The notes beneath the pieces are model-generated. The model saw only the letters and a list, made by a program, of their open reading frames with translations, searched no databases and was not told the origin of the DNA. Position numbers and translations under genes: made by a program. 64,000 nucleotides of DNA from Macrophomina tecta (lineage: Eukaryota; Ascomycota; Dothideomycetes; Botryosphaeriales; Botryosphaeriaceae), in assembly GCA_024180945.1 (NCBI GenBank), contig JAKSGN010000003.1, positions 1,302,001 to 1,366,000 of the forward strand, given 5' to 3'. Shown here one piece after another: positions 1 to 12,496 of this stretch (its first letter is position 1; the number at the start of each line of letters is the position of its first letter).

Positions 1-890
1 CGGCGCTCCTCTGGACCGCCGTGCTGGGCCGCGTCGTCCTGCTCATCCCTCTGGTCGGCATCACCAACGTGTTTGGAGGTGTGGATGATTTCGTGCGTTG
101 GGTGCAAACACTCGCTCTGGCTGAGGTGGGGCATGCGGCTTTCGGTGAGTGTGGTCTTCTTTCCGCGCGGGAGCCTGCGAGGGGTTCAAGAGCGTGATTG
201 AGAGGCGGCGGCGTCAACTGGGGCGATTGCGTGGATGCATATGACAAGAACCTCACTGGTGTACATCCATAAGTCACACGAGCCAAGGAACAAGAGCAGA
301 AGGACCGCCAGCCAGGACAAAAGAAAGCGCACGATGGATTCGCAGCGCGGATTGCTAACCACGTCCAATCTGCAGGCCTTGTGCGCGCGCCCCTCCTCAC
401 CACCCTCATGCAGGTGGCCTCCCGTCTGCTCCTCGTCTGGGGCATCGCCTACCCCTTTCCTCAGTCGACCGCCCACTCACCAGCCTTCGCCGGCATGCTT
501 ATCGCCTGGTCCGTCACCGAGGTCATCCGCTATAGCTACTTCGTCTTCCTGCTGAGCAGCGGCCGCATCCCGGCCTTGCTGAGCTGGCTGCGCTACAATA
601 CCTTCTACGTCCTCTACCCGCTTGGCATCTCGTGCGAGTGCTGGCTAGTATACAGGGCAATTGAGCCTGCTGAAGACGTCAACCCCATGATCGCGTACAG
701 TTTGTGGACGGTTCTGGCGATATACGTGCCGGGTGAGTGGATTTCGCATTCTCAATTCCATCCGATCTTTCCAGCTGATATGCTGATTTCATTTTTTTTT
801 TTTTTTCGCGTTCCAGGTTCGTACATTCTGTACACGCACATGATGGCTCAGCGACGCAGGGTCATGCGGGGAAAGAAGAGGGCTGATTGA
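1..890 (+). CDS. phs1: PHS1-type very-long-chain (3R)-3-hydroxyacyl-CoA dehydratase, 5'-truncated by the window edge
   Basis: Exons 1..144 (reading frame from base 3), 376..732 and 817..890 join in phase and give 190 visible C-terminal residues; the N-terminus lies outside the window. The family (PTPLA/HACD) removes water from 3-hydroxyacyl-CoA, the third step of very-long-chain fatty acid elongation, as a multi-pass ER membrane enzyme. Visible hallmarks are HAAFGLVRAPLLTTLMQVAS across the first junction and RYNTFYVLYPLGISCE, which holds the Tyr and Glu that form the active site in yeast Phs1. Several hydrophobic helices are present, and the basic tail ends GKKRAD, which resembles a lysine-rich ER-retrieval tail. 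Introns are 231 nt and 84 nt. The second has a T15 run (792-806) shortly before its TTCCAG acceptor. Family assignment is secure; the start cannot be seen. Confidence 0.93.
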
Positions 891-3800
891 TAGCACCGTT
901 GTGAAATGGCTTTCTCTCCACATCCAGGCATTGGTGGAGTCCAAGGAGTATGTACATGCAAGATGGCAAACAACGGTGCGAAAGCGATGGTTGGACATGA
1001 GAGTATTAGCACAGGAGTCACAGATAAGGATTTAGATTAGAGACATGATCATAACTCGTTGCGAGACCGTGTGTATCATTCATATGACTGGCGCTGCAAT
1101 AGTGAGAGGAACGCATGGGGATTTTAGCGTTCGCGAGGATGCGGGTGTCCAGAGCAAGCTTTCCCCCTATATTGTGATGGCTGCTTCAAGGCCTTCTGTA
1201 TGCTCACGCTGTCCGAACACTTTCGCTGCCAACTCCAAAGACAGGGATTAATGCTTTATTCGATAATTTGCCGCCATCATGACCACAACAGGCGAATGAG
1301 AATGATCTCACCTCACTCCTTAAGGAAGGAAGGAAGGAAGGAAGGACGGAAGGAAGGAAGAGAGGGAGGGAGGGAGGGGGTTAAATTGCCAAACATGAGA
1401 GTAAATGTCCAAGCTGTTCCAAGCAAGAGCTTATGCAAGCAATAATGACAGCGCATTCTATCCATCAAACCCAAGCGTGTTTAACGAACCTTTGAGACAT
1501 GACGACGAAATGAGCGTCAGATGTATACCAGAGTAGGCGAGAGCCACGCCATCTCACGCCCGCCAGCTCGCCACTACTCGGCCAGCGTGATGAGGCAGAA
1601 CTGTGATTACTGTGTTGGAGCTTTTAGAGACTATTAGCTGGCGGTCTCCACTCCTTCACCATCTAATTGTGGGCCTCGGTGTGTCTTATAGGTAGATCCG
1701 TATGTACATGACTGTGCGCAGTAGAACGGAGTCTTCGGATGGGCTATTCATGGTCTCATGGACCTTGGTCTATTGCAAAGGGAATGCGGTGCCACTGAAC
1801 ACGAATGGAACTGAGAGGGAATAAAAAAATAATACGATGATGGAGGAACATTTCGAGATTCGAGCTCAGACGGTTTGTTCGGAGACATCAGGAGACTGAT
1901 ATTCATCTGAGCTTCGATGTGAGCTGCACTGGGTCTTCGTATGCCATGGCGTGAAACAACAAGCCGGCCACGGGTCGAACATAACATAATAGCCTTTTTT
2001 TTTTTTTTTTTTTCGTTTATGGATTTTATTCGTCTCATCTCCCTGTAAAAGTCAAAGCTCATCTAAGGTATCTCTTGCTCCCAACCGTCCAGGTTCCAGA
2101 ATTTAGATATAATGGTGTACACGCCTGTCCGATCCTCAATGTAAACGGCGCGCCTAATGACTATGTATATCCTATGTTATGCCGTAACGCCTCAAGGCCT
2201 GTAGACCAGTAACTTGGTAAAATCATGATGTGAAAGAAAATAAAAATATATGTAATCTGTCTCCAGCAGAACCCCGAATCCAATCGCCCGCTAGGTCCGG
2301 CCTTGCTTGAACTGCCAATTCTGTAAATGTAAATGCTATGTGCGACTAGTGCACTGTTGTTCGCCTTTTCAGGCTTCAGATGTAAATTATGACAATGAAA
2401 ATGCTGTTATGCTGCTGAAAATGCTTGTGCCGTCTTGATGTTCGCTAACGACGATGGTGAGGATGAAGGTGAGGATGAAGGTGACGTAGGTGGAACGGGC
2501 TGCGAAAAAGCTGAATCTGCTGAAGCTTGCTGGGTGTCGTGAACAAGCTGCATCGGCAACCAGGGTGCGTAAGCCGAAAGATTGCCTCGTGACAAAAGCC
2601 AGGGGCCTTGGGACGTGGAAGAAGCCGGTGTATTGTCATGCTCGACACATACCAGTCCAAAACTGTGCAGGGCTACCAAAGAGCGAAGGCTCTGGAATGA
2701 AGATGCGGAAGAGCATCTCGAGCTTAGCCGCAGGTGTCGGTTGCGAGACTCAGGCCGGCCTTGGCTTGGAGACTGATAAAGCTGCAGTAGTGTCAACGTG
2801 GCGGGAAACAGTCAATGCGCAGCTTGGAGCTACGAAGGGCCATCGCACGCGCCAGGAAGAGAAGGGCAGGTCAAGGTCGGCGAGCTAGCGGAGCCGGCTG
2901 CAAAGCGGAAGGTCCAAGGCCAGTCGCTTCATCGCTTCGCTCGAGCCTCGGGCAGCGAAGGAAAATCACTGCAATTTTTCCTTTCCTCCCACGCTTGTTC
3001 TGCAGCCCCCACATGGCCGGAACACAAACCAATTTCTCTGGAGCACCCGATGCAACCCGCGCTTGTGTCCGCGCCTACGCAAGCCACGCCCCGCTCAACC
3101 CACGCCCAAGCTCTGTTTTGCTCATTCCAGCTGTTTCCACTCAATTGCCTGTTGCAGCTAGATCCCTCTCTCCGGGCCAGGGTGAGCGGTGCATTGATTG
3201 CGCCAAGTGGGCGTGAGCGTTAGAGCCGGCATAGGCGTTTTTCCTTCCGAAAGCACGGTAAGGCCGGACGGGCCGAAGGCAGTGGAACCGGTCTAATGAA
3301 GAAGAGGTCGCAGCTTGCATGCACATGCTGAGCGTTATAGGGCCGAAGCGGTGTGCGAAAAAAATTGTTTGCAGCTCTCTGCAGGGAATTGCTCATGTGA
3401 TGGAGTGCCATATGTCGTGCGCAAGGGTGGACGTGGTCCTCAGGTACAGTTCTGATGCAGGGTCTCGCATCTTTTTTCTCTTCGGTCTTTGCCGAACCCT
3501 TGGAACCGCTGGAGTCGCGTGCGAGAACATGGCAGGGCTGCATAGTGAGTCTAGCTCGGTGCTAAGGTGAATGCAATGCGAGAACACGACGTTTACAAAC
3601 GCAGCATTTGCATTGCCTTCTGCATCTGCGGTTTGCGGCCGTCCACGTTGCTCCAGTGGCAGGGGCGGGGAAATTGGGAACCGGTGAAGCATGGAGCTTC
3701 GGGGAGGCTGTGCTTTTCGGAAACTCGATATTGAGCTCTCCTGCGGCGCTTGAAGATCCAACGTAATAGCGAGGCCAGGATTTGGTTTGCCCTACTGGAA

Positions 3801-3897
3801 CCTTGCGTGTTGCCTTTTTTTTTTTTTTTTTTGCCGCGGTTTCGTCTCATGCATCTCCTCATGCACGTATGACTCTTCGTTGGCTTCTCGAAACCGC
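891..3897. other. Intergenic spacer, about 3 kb
   Basis: This lies between the ends of two convergent genes. It holds an AAGG/AGGG microsatellite (about 1323-1378), a T19 run (1995-2013), a T18 run (3815-3832) and a short GATGAAGGTGAG repeat near 2455-2485. Open frames of 100-140 codons on both strands around 2.4-3.8 kb overlap each other, match no family I know and look like chance frames in GC-rich DNA. Confidence 0.6.
1323..1378. repeat. AAGG/AGGG microsatellite
   Basis: Tandem AAGG units with a single interruption (GGAC) pass into AGGG units over about 56 bases in the spacer downstream of phs1. Confidence 0.9.
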
Positions 3898-5361
3898 TCA
3901 GCGCGCGTACGCCAACTCACCAACCCATCGGACGGGAACTCCGTCTATGGGATCCTCATCGTCGCTACGGGCGCTGGCCTTGCGAGGAGGCAACCAGATT
4001 CGAGCTTTGCCCATTGCACGCGCGTCGAGTTTGCCCTCGCGACGCATGTTCATCTCCAGCACAATGACGCGTAGGAAATCGCTGTTTTCGCGAGGTTCTC
4101 TCTGGCGCACGGCTGGCTGTGGGCTCAAGGCACGGCCGGCTTCAGACGTAGGGTCCGTGGTGCGGCGTTTGCCGCGAGGCTGACTGCGCGAACGACGTTC
4201 GTACGTCTGCATCTGAATCATGGGGGCATCGCTTGGTTCTTCCCCGGGCTGGCCATGCAGAAGGGCTTCGTGGAGGTGCTGCGACAGCTCGGTCGGAGAG
4301 AGCGGCCTGTTGGAGGTGGTTGGATTGAGGTAACGACGAAGAGCGGCATCTGGAGTCCCTTGGAAATTCTTGGGACGCATTTCACTCGTGAACCGAGGAG
4401 ACAGGAGAGAGCGGGTAAGAAGATCATCGGGCGGAACGCTGGGGGCCGTGAAATTGGAAAAGGATTTGGCGGCGGATTTGAGGGCCTGGATGGAGGCGGT
4501 CAAGTTGGAAGTGAATGCAGACCTCAGGCGTGACGTCGGTGCTTGACGCTCGATCTGGACTTCAGCAGCCGGAGGCTCTGGCACTTCTTCCTCAGTCTCA
4601 ACAAAACCAAAATGCAGGAGCGGATGGTCAAGAACAGCCTCTTCTTTGGGCGGGGACGAAACAACTCTCTTCTCTCTGCGCTCACCCGCGCGCCTGGCCA
4701 GTGACGGTGAGCGGGGGGTGGCGGGGCTGCTCCAGGAGAGCAAGGACCTCTCCTCATCGAGATCGGGCACGGAGGGGATGGATTCGCTAGAGACGGAGCG
4801 TGGAGAGGCGAAATCACGCTCCTTTTGGCTGCTTTCCTCAATGCTCAAGCTGTCGTCGGTGTCGCAATCATCCACACGTTCCAACAAGATGTCCAGTGGG
4901 GAGCCGTAGCTGCCGGGCGATATCTCCTTGTCCTCTGCCCTCCACTCCTCAATAAGCTCGTCGATGGAGATGCGGCGATCGGCATACTGCAGACGGCGAC
5001 GGGGCGAGCTTGGCCGTCGGGGCTTGGGGATCGAAGTGACGGCCAAGAGGGCTGCAACGGCGGGCGGAATGGCGTTGGGCTGGTGGTCGGAGATGGAACG
5101 AGGCTTGCGGGAGCCATGTGCGGGTCTGGGTCGGGCAGGCTGCGAAGCTGGGGAAGGCTGATTGCGGGCGGGTATGACCATGGGCTTTGAGTGGACAGGC
5201 GCGGAGGGAGCGGGATGGCTGGCAGGGACCGCAGGCGAGGGCGCGCGTGTCGAGGCCTTGGTGGAAGCTGGCGAGCTGGGTCGGGGCATTCTGACGGAGC
5301 CCATGGCGCGGTCGGGCGAGGGGTGGTGAGAGGAGTAGCGATAGGAACGCGGGACCATCAT
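3898..5361 (-). CDS. Conserved fungal protein of unknown function, disordered with a conserved C-terminal block
   Basis: A single uninterrupted frame of 487 codons starts at the first ATG (MMVPRSYRY). Residues 1 to about 110 are Pro/Ser/Ala-rich and look disordered. An acidic segment follows (RRISIDELIEEWRAEDKEI, then D/E/S runs), then an alanine/serine region that may be helical (SNLTASIQALKSAAKSF). The last 63 residues (425-487) look folded and carry FLRVIVLEMNMRREGKL, GKARIWLPPRK and VRWVGE. My recollection is that many Pezizomycotina proteins share this block, but no function is known to me. There is no signal peptide or TM segment. The gene-like amino acid composition and conserved tail support a real gene; the exact N-terminus is less certain. 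Confidence 0.75.
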   Translation of the reverse strand: MMVPRSYRYSSHHPSPDRAMGSVRMPRPSSPASTKASTRAPSPAVPASHPAPSAPVHSKPMVIPARNQPSPASQPARPRPAHGSRKPRSISDHQPNAIPPAVAALLAVTSIPKPRRPSSPRRRLQYADRRISIDELIEEWRAEDKEISPGSYGSPLDILLERVDDCDTDDSLSIEESSQKERDFASPRSVSSESIPSVPDLDEERSLLSWSSPATPRSPSLARRAGERREKRVVSSPPKEEAVLDHPLLHFGFVETEEEVPEPPAAEVQIERQAPTSRLRSAFTSNLTASIQALKSAAKSFSNFTAPSVPPDDLLTRSLLSPRFTSEMRPKNFQGTPDAALRRYLNPTTSNRPLSPTELSQHLHEALLHGQPGEEPSDAPMIQMQTYERRSRSQPRGKRRTTDPTSEAGRALSPQPAVRQREPRENSDFLRVIVLEMNMRREGKLDARAMGKARIWLPPRKASARSDDEDPIDGVPVRWVGELAYAR

Positions 5362-8300
5362 GTTTCTAGGAGGGCGAGGACGAGGACGAGGACGGGGACG
5401 GGCTTCGCTCGGGTCGGTGGAGACGTTGACGGTGACGTTGGTCCGGGTTAGGCTCCGAAGCTACTGCCACTTGCCGAGCGGTCTCGTAATGGAAACAGGG
5501 CAGGCGAGGCCAGACGAACGTGGGCATGAGGCTGAAGGATGGGAAGAGGCAGCGAGATGAACAAAGGCCCGCTGGGGGGCGGCGGAGTCAGTGGCAGGCT
5601 GCTATGCCAACACAGCAGCTGGTCAGCGCCCGGGTAGGGCCGCAGGCGCGGGATGCTTGATTACGGGCAGGAGATAAGAGCGTCCTGCGGGAGCGTGGTG
5701 GCGAGCGCCGGCGCTGGGCAGGGCTGCAAGGGGCGCAGCAGCTGAGAATATCCGCGACATGACTGCTTGCTCGGCCTTCCCTTTGGCGGCAGGCGTGCAG
5801 GCGCGGGGGCCGGGCGTCGCGAGCGAGCGCAAGAGGGAGACGGCGGCCGGGGACCCCTAGGGCGATCCATCAGCCGGACGATTGGTAACGCGCGCCGCTG
5901 CTGCCGTTGACTTGCGACGCACGCGAGCAGGAGCCCACCCCAGCCCTGTCCTCTCTCGCGCACTCACACGCTCCAGCCACCCACAAGGCCTTTGCCCCGA
6001 CGAGCGGCCTGCAGCCTCAGGGTCTCGCGCCGCGCCGGACGCTTCGCTGGGTGGCCCAGCGGCATGCCGAGGCCGCCTGGCTCTGCTCCGCGGAGCATGC
6101 GCTGAGGTCGCGTGTGCGCGCCTGAGCACGCCGTGCCGTGCCTGCCAAGCAGCCGGCGAGCGAGAGGGCACAGGTTCGCTGGCGCATTCCTGACGTACCA
6201 ATCTCGTGACGCATCGGGCAGGTCCAAGCCTCCGCCTTCAGCCTCTCAGCGCGCCCATCCTTATCTCTGCTGCCTCCTCCGATGCACCCCACAAATCCTA
6301 ACGCGACCTTAACCACCCGCTCAAGCTTTCCAATCCACCTCCGGGGCCCAGCCCGCAGCTGCAACCCCAGGCCAAGCATCGCCAGCTTGCCCCTACACAG
6401 CAGTAAAGCCAGCGCCGCAAACGCCACCCAGCGCGCCCGCGGCTCCTGTGCGTCAACCTCAGCGTCGCCGTGCGCTATTCTGCAAGCAGTAATCCGTCGT
6501 GCAGATCCGGGGTTCGACAGAACGCAGCCCGCGCTCCCACTGCTCACCTGTGCCGATAAGCACGTCCAAGCTGGCCTCCACCGGCAAATCACATGGTGGT
6601 GAAAAAAAGAGGGTGAAAACGGGTGAGATGCGCTCGCCAGTGGGGCTTTGGCAACTCACCCTCTGTCTGCTTGCGTGGCTGGCTGCTGCTAACCGTCAAC
6701 GGCATCTGTCTCTCGTCAATCTTGTTCCCTGTAGCATTTAACGTCGCCTACAGCGGCGCTTCGGCCATTCTGACCCTGCACCGCTGTCCGTGAAGGGCAT
6801 AAGCGGGCGGGATGATGGCAGCCTGCAGCCAGCAGACTTGGCGTGCGTAGTGTGCGACCGCAACACCACCGCCCTTATCTTGATTTCATTAGCTCGTTTA
6901 GTGTGATAACCCGCTCGCCGAGCCACCACGCGTGCGCCCCGCGATCCGTCCATGGAAAGAGAAGATGGCTCCAGGACTTCGCTCCGTATCGCCCCAAGCA
7001 GACCGCGTGGGCGGCCTGAAGCCTTGACCCGCGGTCCTTGCCGCGCTTAACCTCAACATGGGCCCGAACGTCATACCTATCTCGACGCATGCCCGGTCTA
7101 TCTTGGGGGTTGCTGGGACCGTCGACCAGTAATTTCCTTATCGTGGCCGAAGTCTGGCGTGCATCTGGCGTTAAATGCGGGGGGCACCGGTAGCGTGTGC
7201 AGACCAGCGAGATGGTTCGGGCTGGGGTGGGAACGAACCATCCGCCGGTCCCCTCCCCTCCAATCAGGCCGCTTATAGTCCTCTCGGTTGGTTCATGCTG
7301 CCAGTAGCACCGCCTATCCGGCACTTCCCGCTCTTATCCCGCGTCCGTCCTTGAAGTGTGGGAGAGCTTAGGCGGCGCCATCGGCACGGCTGGCCGGCCC
7401 CATGATGAGTTCGCAAGACACTGGTTGACGGTCATTCATCAGCAGCCAAAGCCATCCCTCCATCATACACACGACGACGGCGGCTCATGACCCCCGCAGC
7501 GCGCCCAGGCTCATCAGCCTCATGTGAGCCCGACACGTACCAATGTCGCCACCGCATGACCAAGGAACCAACGAAAGCAGCAATGATATGTGCGTACTTC
7601 CAACACGGCAACGCTCAACACAGGTCGAGGATAAATCCCGGCTCTTCAAACATTCTTCTTGCTTCTCTCAACCCTTCTTCCGCTGTGCAGACGGCGTCGG
7701 CCATCACTAAATACGAACACGTTTCGACGCCGTCGGCGGATCCGCGCTTTACGTACCCAAGCCCCCGACTGCGGAGCACGGTAGGAAAGCATAAGCCAAA
7801 AAATCCCGGAGCAGTAAACAAACGGCCAAGCTCAACTATTGAAAAGGCCGCTCATCCAACAAGCCCTTTCCTCGCTCGCGCACCCTTCACCCGAGACTGC
7901 AGGCAACCCCTCCAAAGGCTGTCTCCGTCTCCGCACCTCCCTCCGCTCTTCCCAAGAGCCGGATACACCCACGTCCTTGACTGCCACGCAGCAGAGCGAG
8001 GCACCTGCCCACCCATTCCCATTCGCGTATCAATCCGCGGTCTGTCTCACCTGTGCCCGTTCAATGGCAGGCATTTGCGCCCGGCGTCACGTGTGTCCGC
8101 AAGATCAGCTTGACGGCTTTAACCTGGCTGATTGCCTGTTCTGCCACGGCCCGGGGCTAGCCAGAGCGGTTTTTGGATCGCAGCCGCTAGGTACGTGCGA
8201 GGCTGGCTTCAGGTGTATTGCAACAGCGAGCATCAGCACGCGTTTGGAGATGAAGCAGTCGTCCGGATGCAGAGCGCTCAGAGCACGCGAACAACCTTCA

Positions 8301-9935
8301 AGTCCAGAGGAATTCATCAAGCTTCCGCAGATTGTGTCCTTCGGGTTGCAGATGCGCAATACGTTCTTGGAATCAACCTCGTTGATAGTGACTTCGATCG
8401 CCGTCTGGCATGAAGCATGCGCCGACTCAGGGTAACACGACGGTATGCAGAGCCAATTGTCCGCATGGCGATATCCAGACCAGTTGAATAGTTTTTGAGG
8501 CCGAGGGTCCGCATCCTCGTGAGCCTGTTTCCGTGCCGTGTCAGTTTGGACAGCAAACGAGCGCGTGCGAAGTCAAGCGGCCTGCTCGACCAGGGTGGCC
8601 CAGCAGTGGAGCTGTTCATGTACACCCAGATACCAACAAGCCTCCCAGCTCCCTGAGCTTCGCCTGTTCGACCTTCAACCTAACGAATGAATCACGAAAT
8701 TTTTCTCGAAAGACTCTGGGAACCATATCTACGGGGAATATCTTCTAGCACCATTAGTACTCTTTGGTCGCTGCGGCATTAAAAGGGCCATGCAGTCACA
8801 AGGATCATGAAGACTAAGGGAAGTTTGGAGGCTGCACCGGCCTGCTGGCCAGGACGTGGAAAGGTCCAGCTGGGGATGGTAGACTCTGGAAGAGACCCGA
8901 ATGCCGGCAAACTTAACCTTACCGCCGTCAACGTGCAGTCCCGAACATGGTCCAATTCAGATCCAGCGTAGTCTGCGGGCCATTTGGCACATTTTGATTT
9001 CACTGGTTCTGGAACTGGGCTTTTGCTCAAGTGAAGAACTCTGAATTTCGTACCTTAATATCTCGACAAAGGAAAACTATGTGTGGTGACTTTGCTTCCT
9101 TTGCCAACGCCGCATCGAATCCACTAAACTTAGGCAACGGACAACAGCGTACACGCTGAGACGGCAGGGAAATTGGACGACTTACGCACAAAGAGAAAAA
9201 GAAGAAGCCGACGCTCGGTGAGGAAGATGGAGAAGCCAAATACCAGAGAGAGCAGGGAAACATCCATCTTGAAAATTTGTTTGGGATGCAAGGGAATAAA
9301 AGTGACAGTCAGACAGCACCACTGTTCTCTTCCAAATTTCCTGAGGTAACTGATCATGGAGAGGAGTAGTCATCATTCGTACATCTCTCGGGATTCCCTC
9401 CCATCCATCCACCGTCTTCCGCTTCCGAAACAGTCAATATCAATCCTCTTTATCTAATACAACACCACGCTCCTTACTTCAGGAGGAGTTTAGCGATACG
9501 ACTCAGAAACGCAAAAGCACAAACTAAAAGCAACTGAAAGCCATACGGAAAATCGTTTCCAACTATGGCTAACGGTGCACAGACAGTAGTAAAGAAGAGA
9601 AAACTGACTTGCTGCCCAGGCAGCATAGGCAACAACTATCCACTGCCAACGGCTCAATCAGCAGCCCCGGGTGGGTTGCCCATCAACCCAGTATAAGCAG
9701 TCGGTCCTTCCAGCTCTTGACGGGTATAGCCTACCCAGGGTATCTATCCAGAAAAGCAGAAACAAGATTCAGGAGAAAAAGAAGCAGAAATTTCCAACTT
9801 AGCAGAATGTCGCAAGCTAAAGTCGCAGAAGGTGTTGCCTGCGCTTACACAGCCAATTGAGGAAACCCCGGAAGACATTGACATCGCTACTCTACTATTC
9901 GCAGACTGGTGCTTCGACGCTTTTAGGTTGCTGGC
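5362..9935. other. Intergenic spacer, about 4.6 kb, GC-rich
   Basis: This is the upstream region of the 487-aa gene and the 3' flank of ase1. Overlapping open frames up to about 208 codons (for example 7487-8113 on +) occur, but none resembles a known family and both strands are open in places, as expected for GC-rich sequence. I see no tRNA, repeat family or transposon ends. A long 5' UTR or a non-coding RNA cannot be excluded. Confidence 0.5.
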
Positions 9936-12496
9936 TCAGTATGTTTCGTTGTCGTCCGTCCAGCCCGCGTCACTGCCGTCAACGCTCATAATCCGGCCGT
10001 CCTCGTACTCAACCATCGACTCTGTGTGGCCTACGCCACGAATACCACCCGCCGGTCTGGATTTGCGATGAGTGCCATTCAGCTCTGGAGTGTAGCGCTT
10101 CATGTGGTTGGCCCGTAGTTTCGCGTAGTACGCTTCACTAGCATCTGGCTCGGGCTCAGATACATCGCTATATGTCTCCCAGTTCTCGGATCCAGATTGG
10201 GCGGTGTGTGCAGTGGAGGAAGTCGTCGAAGTCTGGCGGCTATCGGAGCGAGCAGGTGGAGGCGCCATTGGCGGATAACTGCCACGGCCAGAGTCAGGTC
10301 GGACAAAGGACATGAAGGAGCGGTCATCGTAAGGATCCTCTGGAGGAACGGAGCGGACAATGCTGCTCCGGTCCGAGAAATTATCGCGGTCGTAACTGTT
10401 GCCTTCCGAAGGAGGAGAGAAGAGGTCCTTCATCTTGGGCGGGGGAGCTCGCGGTGGTGCCATGTTGCCGCGTATTGTGGAATTTGCACGTATAGTGGAA
10501 TCGTCCTTGCCGGGTTGGTAGCGGCGATCCTCAATAGAGTTGTTACCATCCTTCATGTGTCTCAACGGAGCGCGGCCGGGAATCTTGGTCGGGCTCCCAC
10601 TCCTAACACTCCCGTTCGAGGACACCGAGGCGGCTAACTGATTATGCCCTCTGGAGATGCTACCAATGCTGTAGTCAGCATTGCTTCGGAAACTTGCTGT
10701 GCTCTGGCTGAAGTTGGTCGAAACTGGAGTCTTGGCGCGAGAGGGCGGAGCTTGGGATCCACCACGGACGCTACCGGCGCGCGATATAGTCCCACCACGG
10801 GCAAGGGATGATGCTGACTTGCTGTGCTTGTGGAGCGTTGGTCTCTGTGAAGTTGATCCAGCAGATGGTGTCTTGGAACGAGGTGGAACTGCTCTCGTGG
10901 ATGAAGATGTTTCAAGTTCGTCAAGGTATCTCTCGCCCTGGACCAAGAACGGCCTGCCATACTCGTCTTCATAGGCTTCGAGAGCACTCCTGAGTTCCGT
11001 TTCAACCTTTGGAAGCTCCTTTGCTATCCTCTTTCTCATCTTCTCCTCTCGCAGAAGCTTGCCAGGGTCACGTCTCTCACCCTTTTGGCCACGTCCCATG
11101 AGACGAGATGCATCTTGGGCTGAAGCGTTCAACTCATCACGATCTTGTAGCAAGGACTTATGTTTATCGAGAAGGGCAAGGATCGGGGCGCGCTGCTCTC
11201 TCAAAGCTTCGAGACGGTCGATTTCAGCTTCGTGGGCAGACAGAAGAGCGTCGCTGTATACGTCTGCAGGCGAGGTTAGCTGTTTTCCGAAGCAATGGGT
11301 GGAAGATAGTCACCTGAAAAGGCTGGGGTGAAGTCGAGCATTTCCTCCTCAGAGAAGTAAAGGCTATCCCAGAGCTGCTGAAGCTTGTCACGAGCATCCT
11401 CTACGAATAGATGCAGGTTCTGGCGTTTCAATTCATTGAGCCTCGCAAGCTCATCTTCAAACTCGTTGATGGCCCTCATGCCACAACCTCGACTGCTCGC
11501 AAGGAAAGCCTTGCGGTCAGGCTGCTCGACGCCTAAACGGTCCCAGAGAGCTTCAATATTGCTCCGAAGGTCCCTCAGGCGCCTTTCCCTCTGTGCCTTC
11601 TCTTCAACCAACTTGTCCTTCCGTGCGCGCAAGCGGTCCAGATCATCCTGATGTAGGCCCAGCTGCTCGGGCGCCTCCCTCGCGAATTCCAAGATGTCAC
11701 TGTCAGTTTGAGCTTGAGGAGTCCCTAGCTCAGCCCAAAGCTTGATGACTTCGTCAGCAGTGTCCTGCACCCAACCCACTCGCCGGGTGTACTCTTCATA
11801 AACGCGAGAGAATTCCTTATCGAGGGAAGCGACGTAGGAAGGCGAGACATCGAAAGTTGGCGGGAGTTTTGCGCTTGGAGATGCAGGCGGAAGCTTAATC
11901 TGCAAGAAGGAGGGCTCGAGGTGGGATGCGTAAGATTCGAGAGCTTGGGCGAGTTCTACTTGACATTAGCGCTAGGGGTTTCCGATACGCGTAGAGCTGA
12001 ATCTTACTCTTGACCTGCTCAAAGCGCTCGCGATGCTGTCTGCTAAGCGACTTGTGCTTTTCCTTTAGGTTCTGGATGCAGCGAGCCAAGGGATAGGTGA
12101 TTTGAAGCTCCTCATCTCCAGGATTACAGCTGGCGCGGACACTCCTGCCTTCCAGAGAAGCTTCTAGTTGCCGGATGGTCTTGATCAGGCGTTGGGCCTC
12201 CTCGGTTTTCTCGTTCTTCTCCCTGTAGTATAGTTAGCAATGGCTGATGGGAGAGACTGAGCAATTTGGCGCACGCATTGACCAGCTTGAGCTGGTTGTT
12301 GAGTGTTTCCGAGAGCGCAGAGAAGAGCTGTGGAAGATGTCAGCAAAGCGGAATGCAGCAGCGTCGCAGATTGGCGCACCTCTGCCTCACGAGAATCGCG
12401 CTCATGATTGGGCACGCCAATCTCATCGAAGAGGCCGTGTAGTTGGCCGATGATAGTGGTGACCTGCTGCGACAGGTAGCTAGTGTCCATAGCCAT
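9936..12496 (-). CDS. ase1: Ase1/PRC1/MAP65 antiparallel microtubule-bundling protein
   Basis: The inferred mRNA is complement(join(9936..11263,11314..11955,12008..12222,12275..12327,12380..12496)), five exons all in phase, coding for 784 aa. The first two introns share an unusual GTGCGC donor; the second has a GCTAAC branch site. MAP65 proteins dimerise and crosslink antiparallel microtubules at the spindle midzone during anaphase. The N-terminal half is a long coiled coil (LSQQVTTIIGQLHGLFDEIG at the start; EALWDRLGVEQPDRKAFL and AINEFEDELARLNELK further on). The conserved end of the spectrin-like domain (RKRIAKELPKVETELRSALE, about residues 415-440) is followed by a basic, Ser/Pro-rich tail of more than 300 residues, which in this family binds microtubules and takes Cdk phosphorylation. 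At the fourth exon either TAG (giving KKLAQALESY) or the upstream AAG acceptor would work; I chose TAG. Family call is strong. Confidence 0.9.

Noticed and set aside
6495..6520. GGGGTTCGAC resembling a tRNA T-loop
   Set aside because: No acceptor, D-arm or anticodon stem can be folded around it.
7487..8113. 208-codon + strand frame in the 5.4-9.9 kb spacer
   Set aside because: No recognisable motif, broken by neighbouring frames, and no splice-linked continuation that looks protein-like.
11956..11961. Alternative AAG acceptor for ase1 exon 4
   Set aside because: It also keeps frame but gives VKIELAQ instead of VKKLAQ. The TAG acceptor fits the splice consensus and my memory of the family better.
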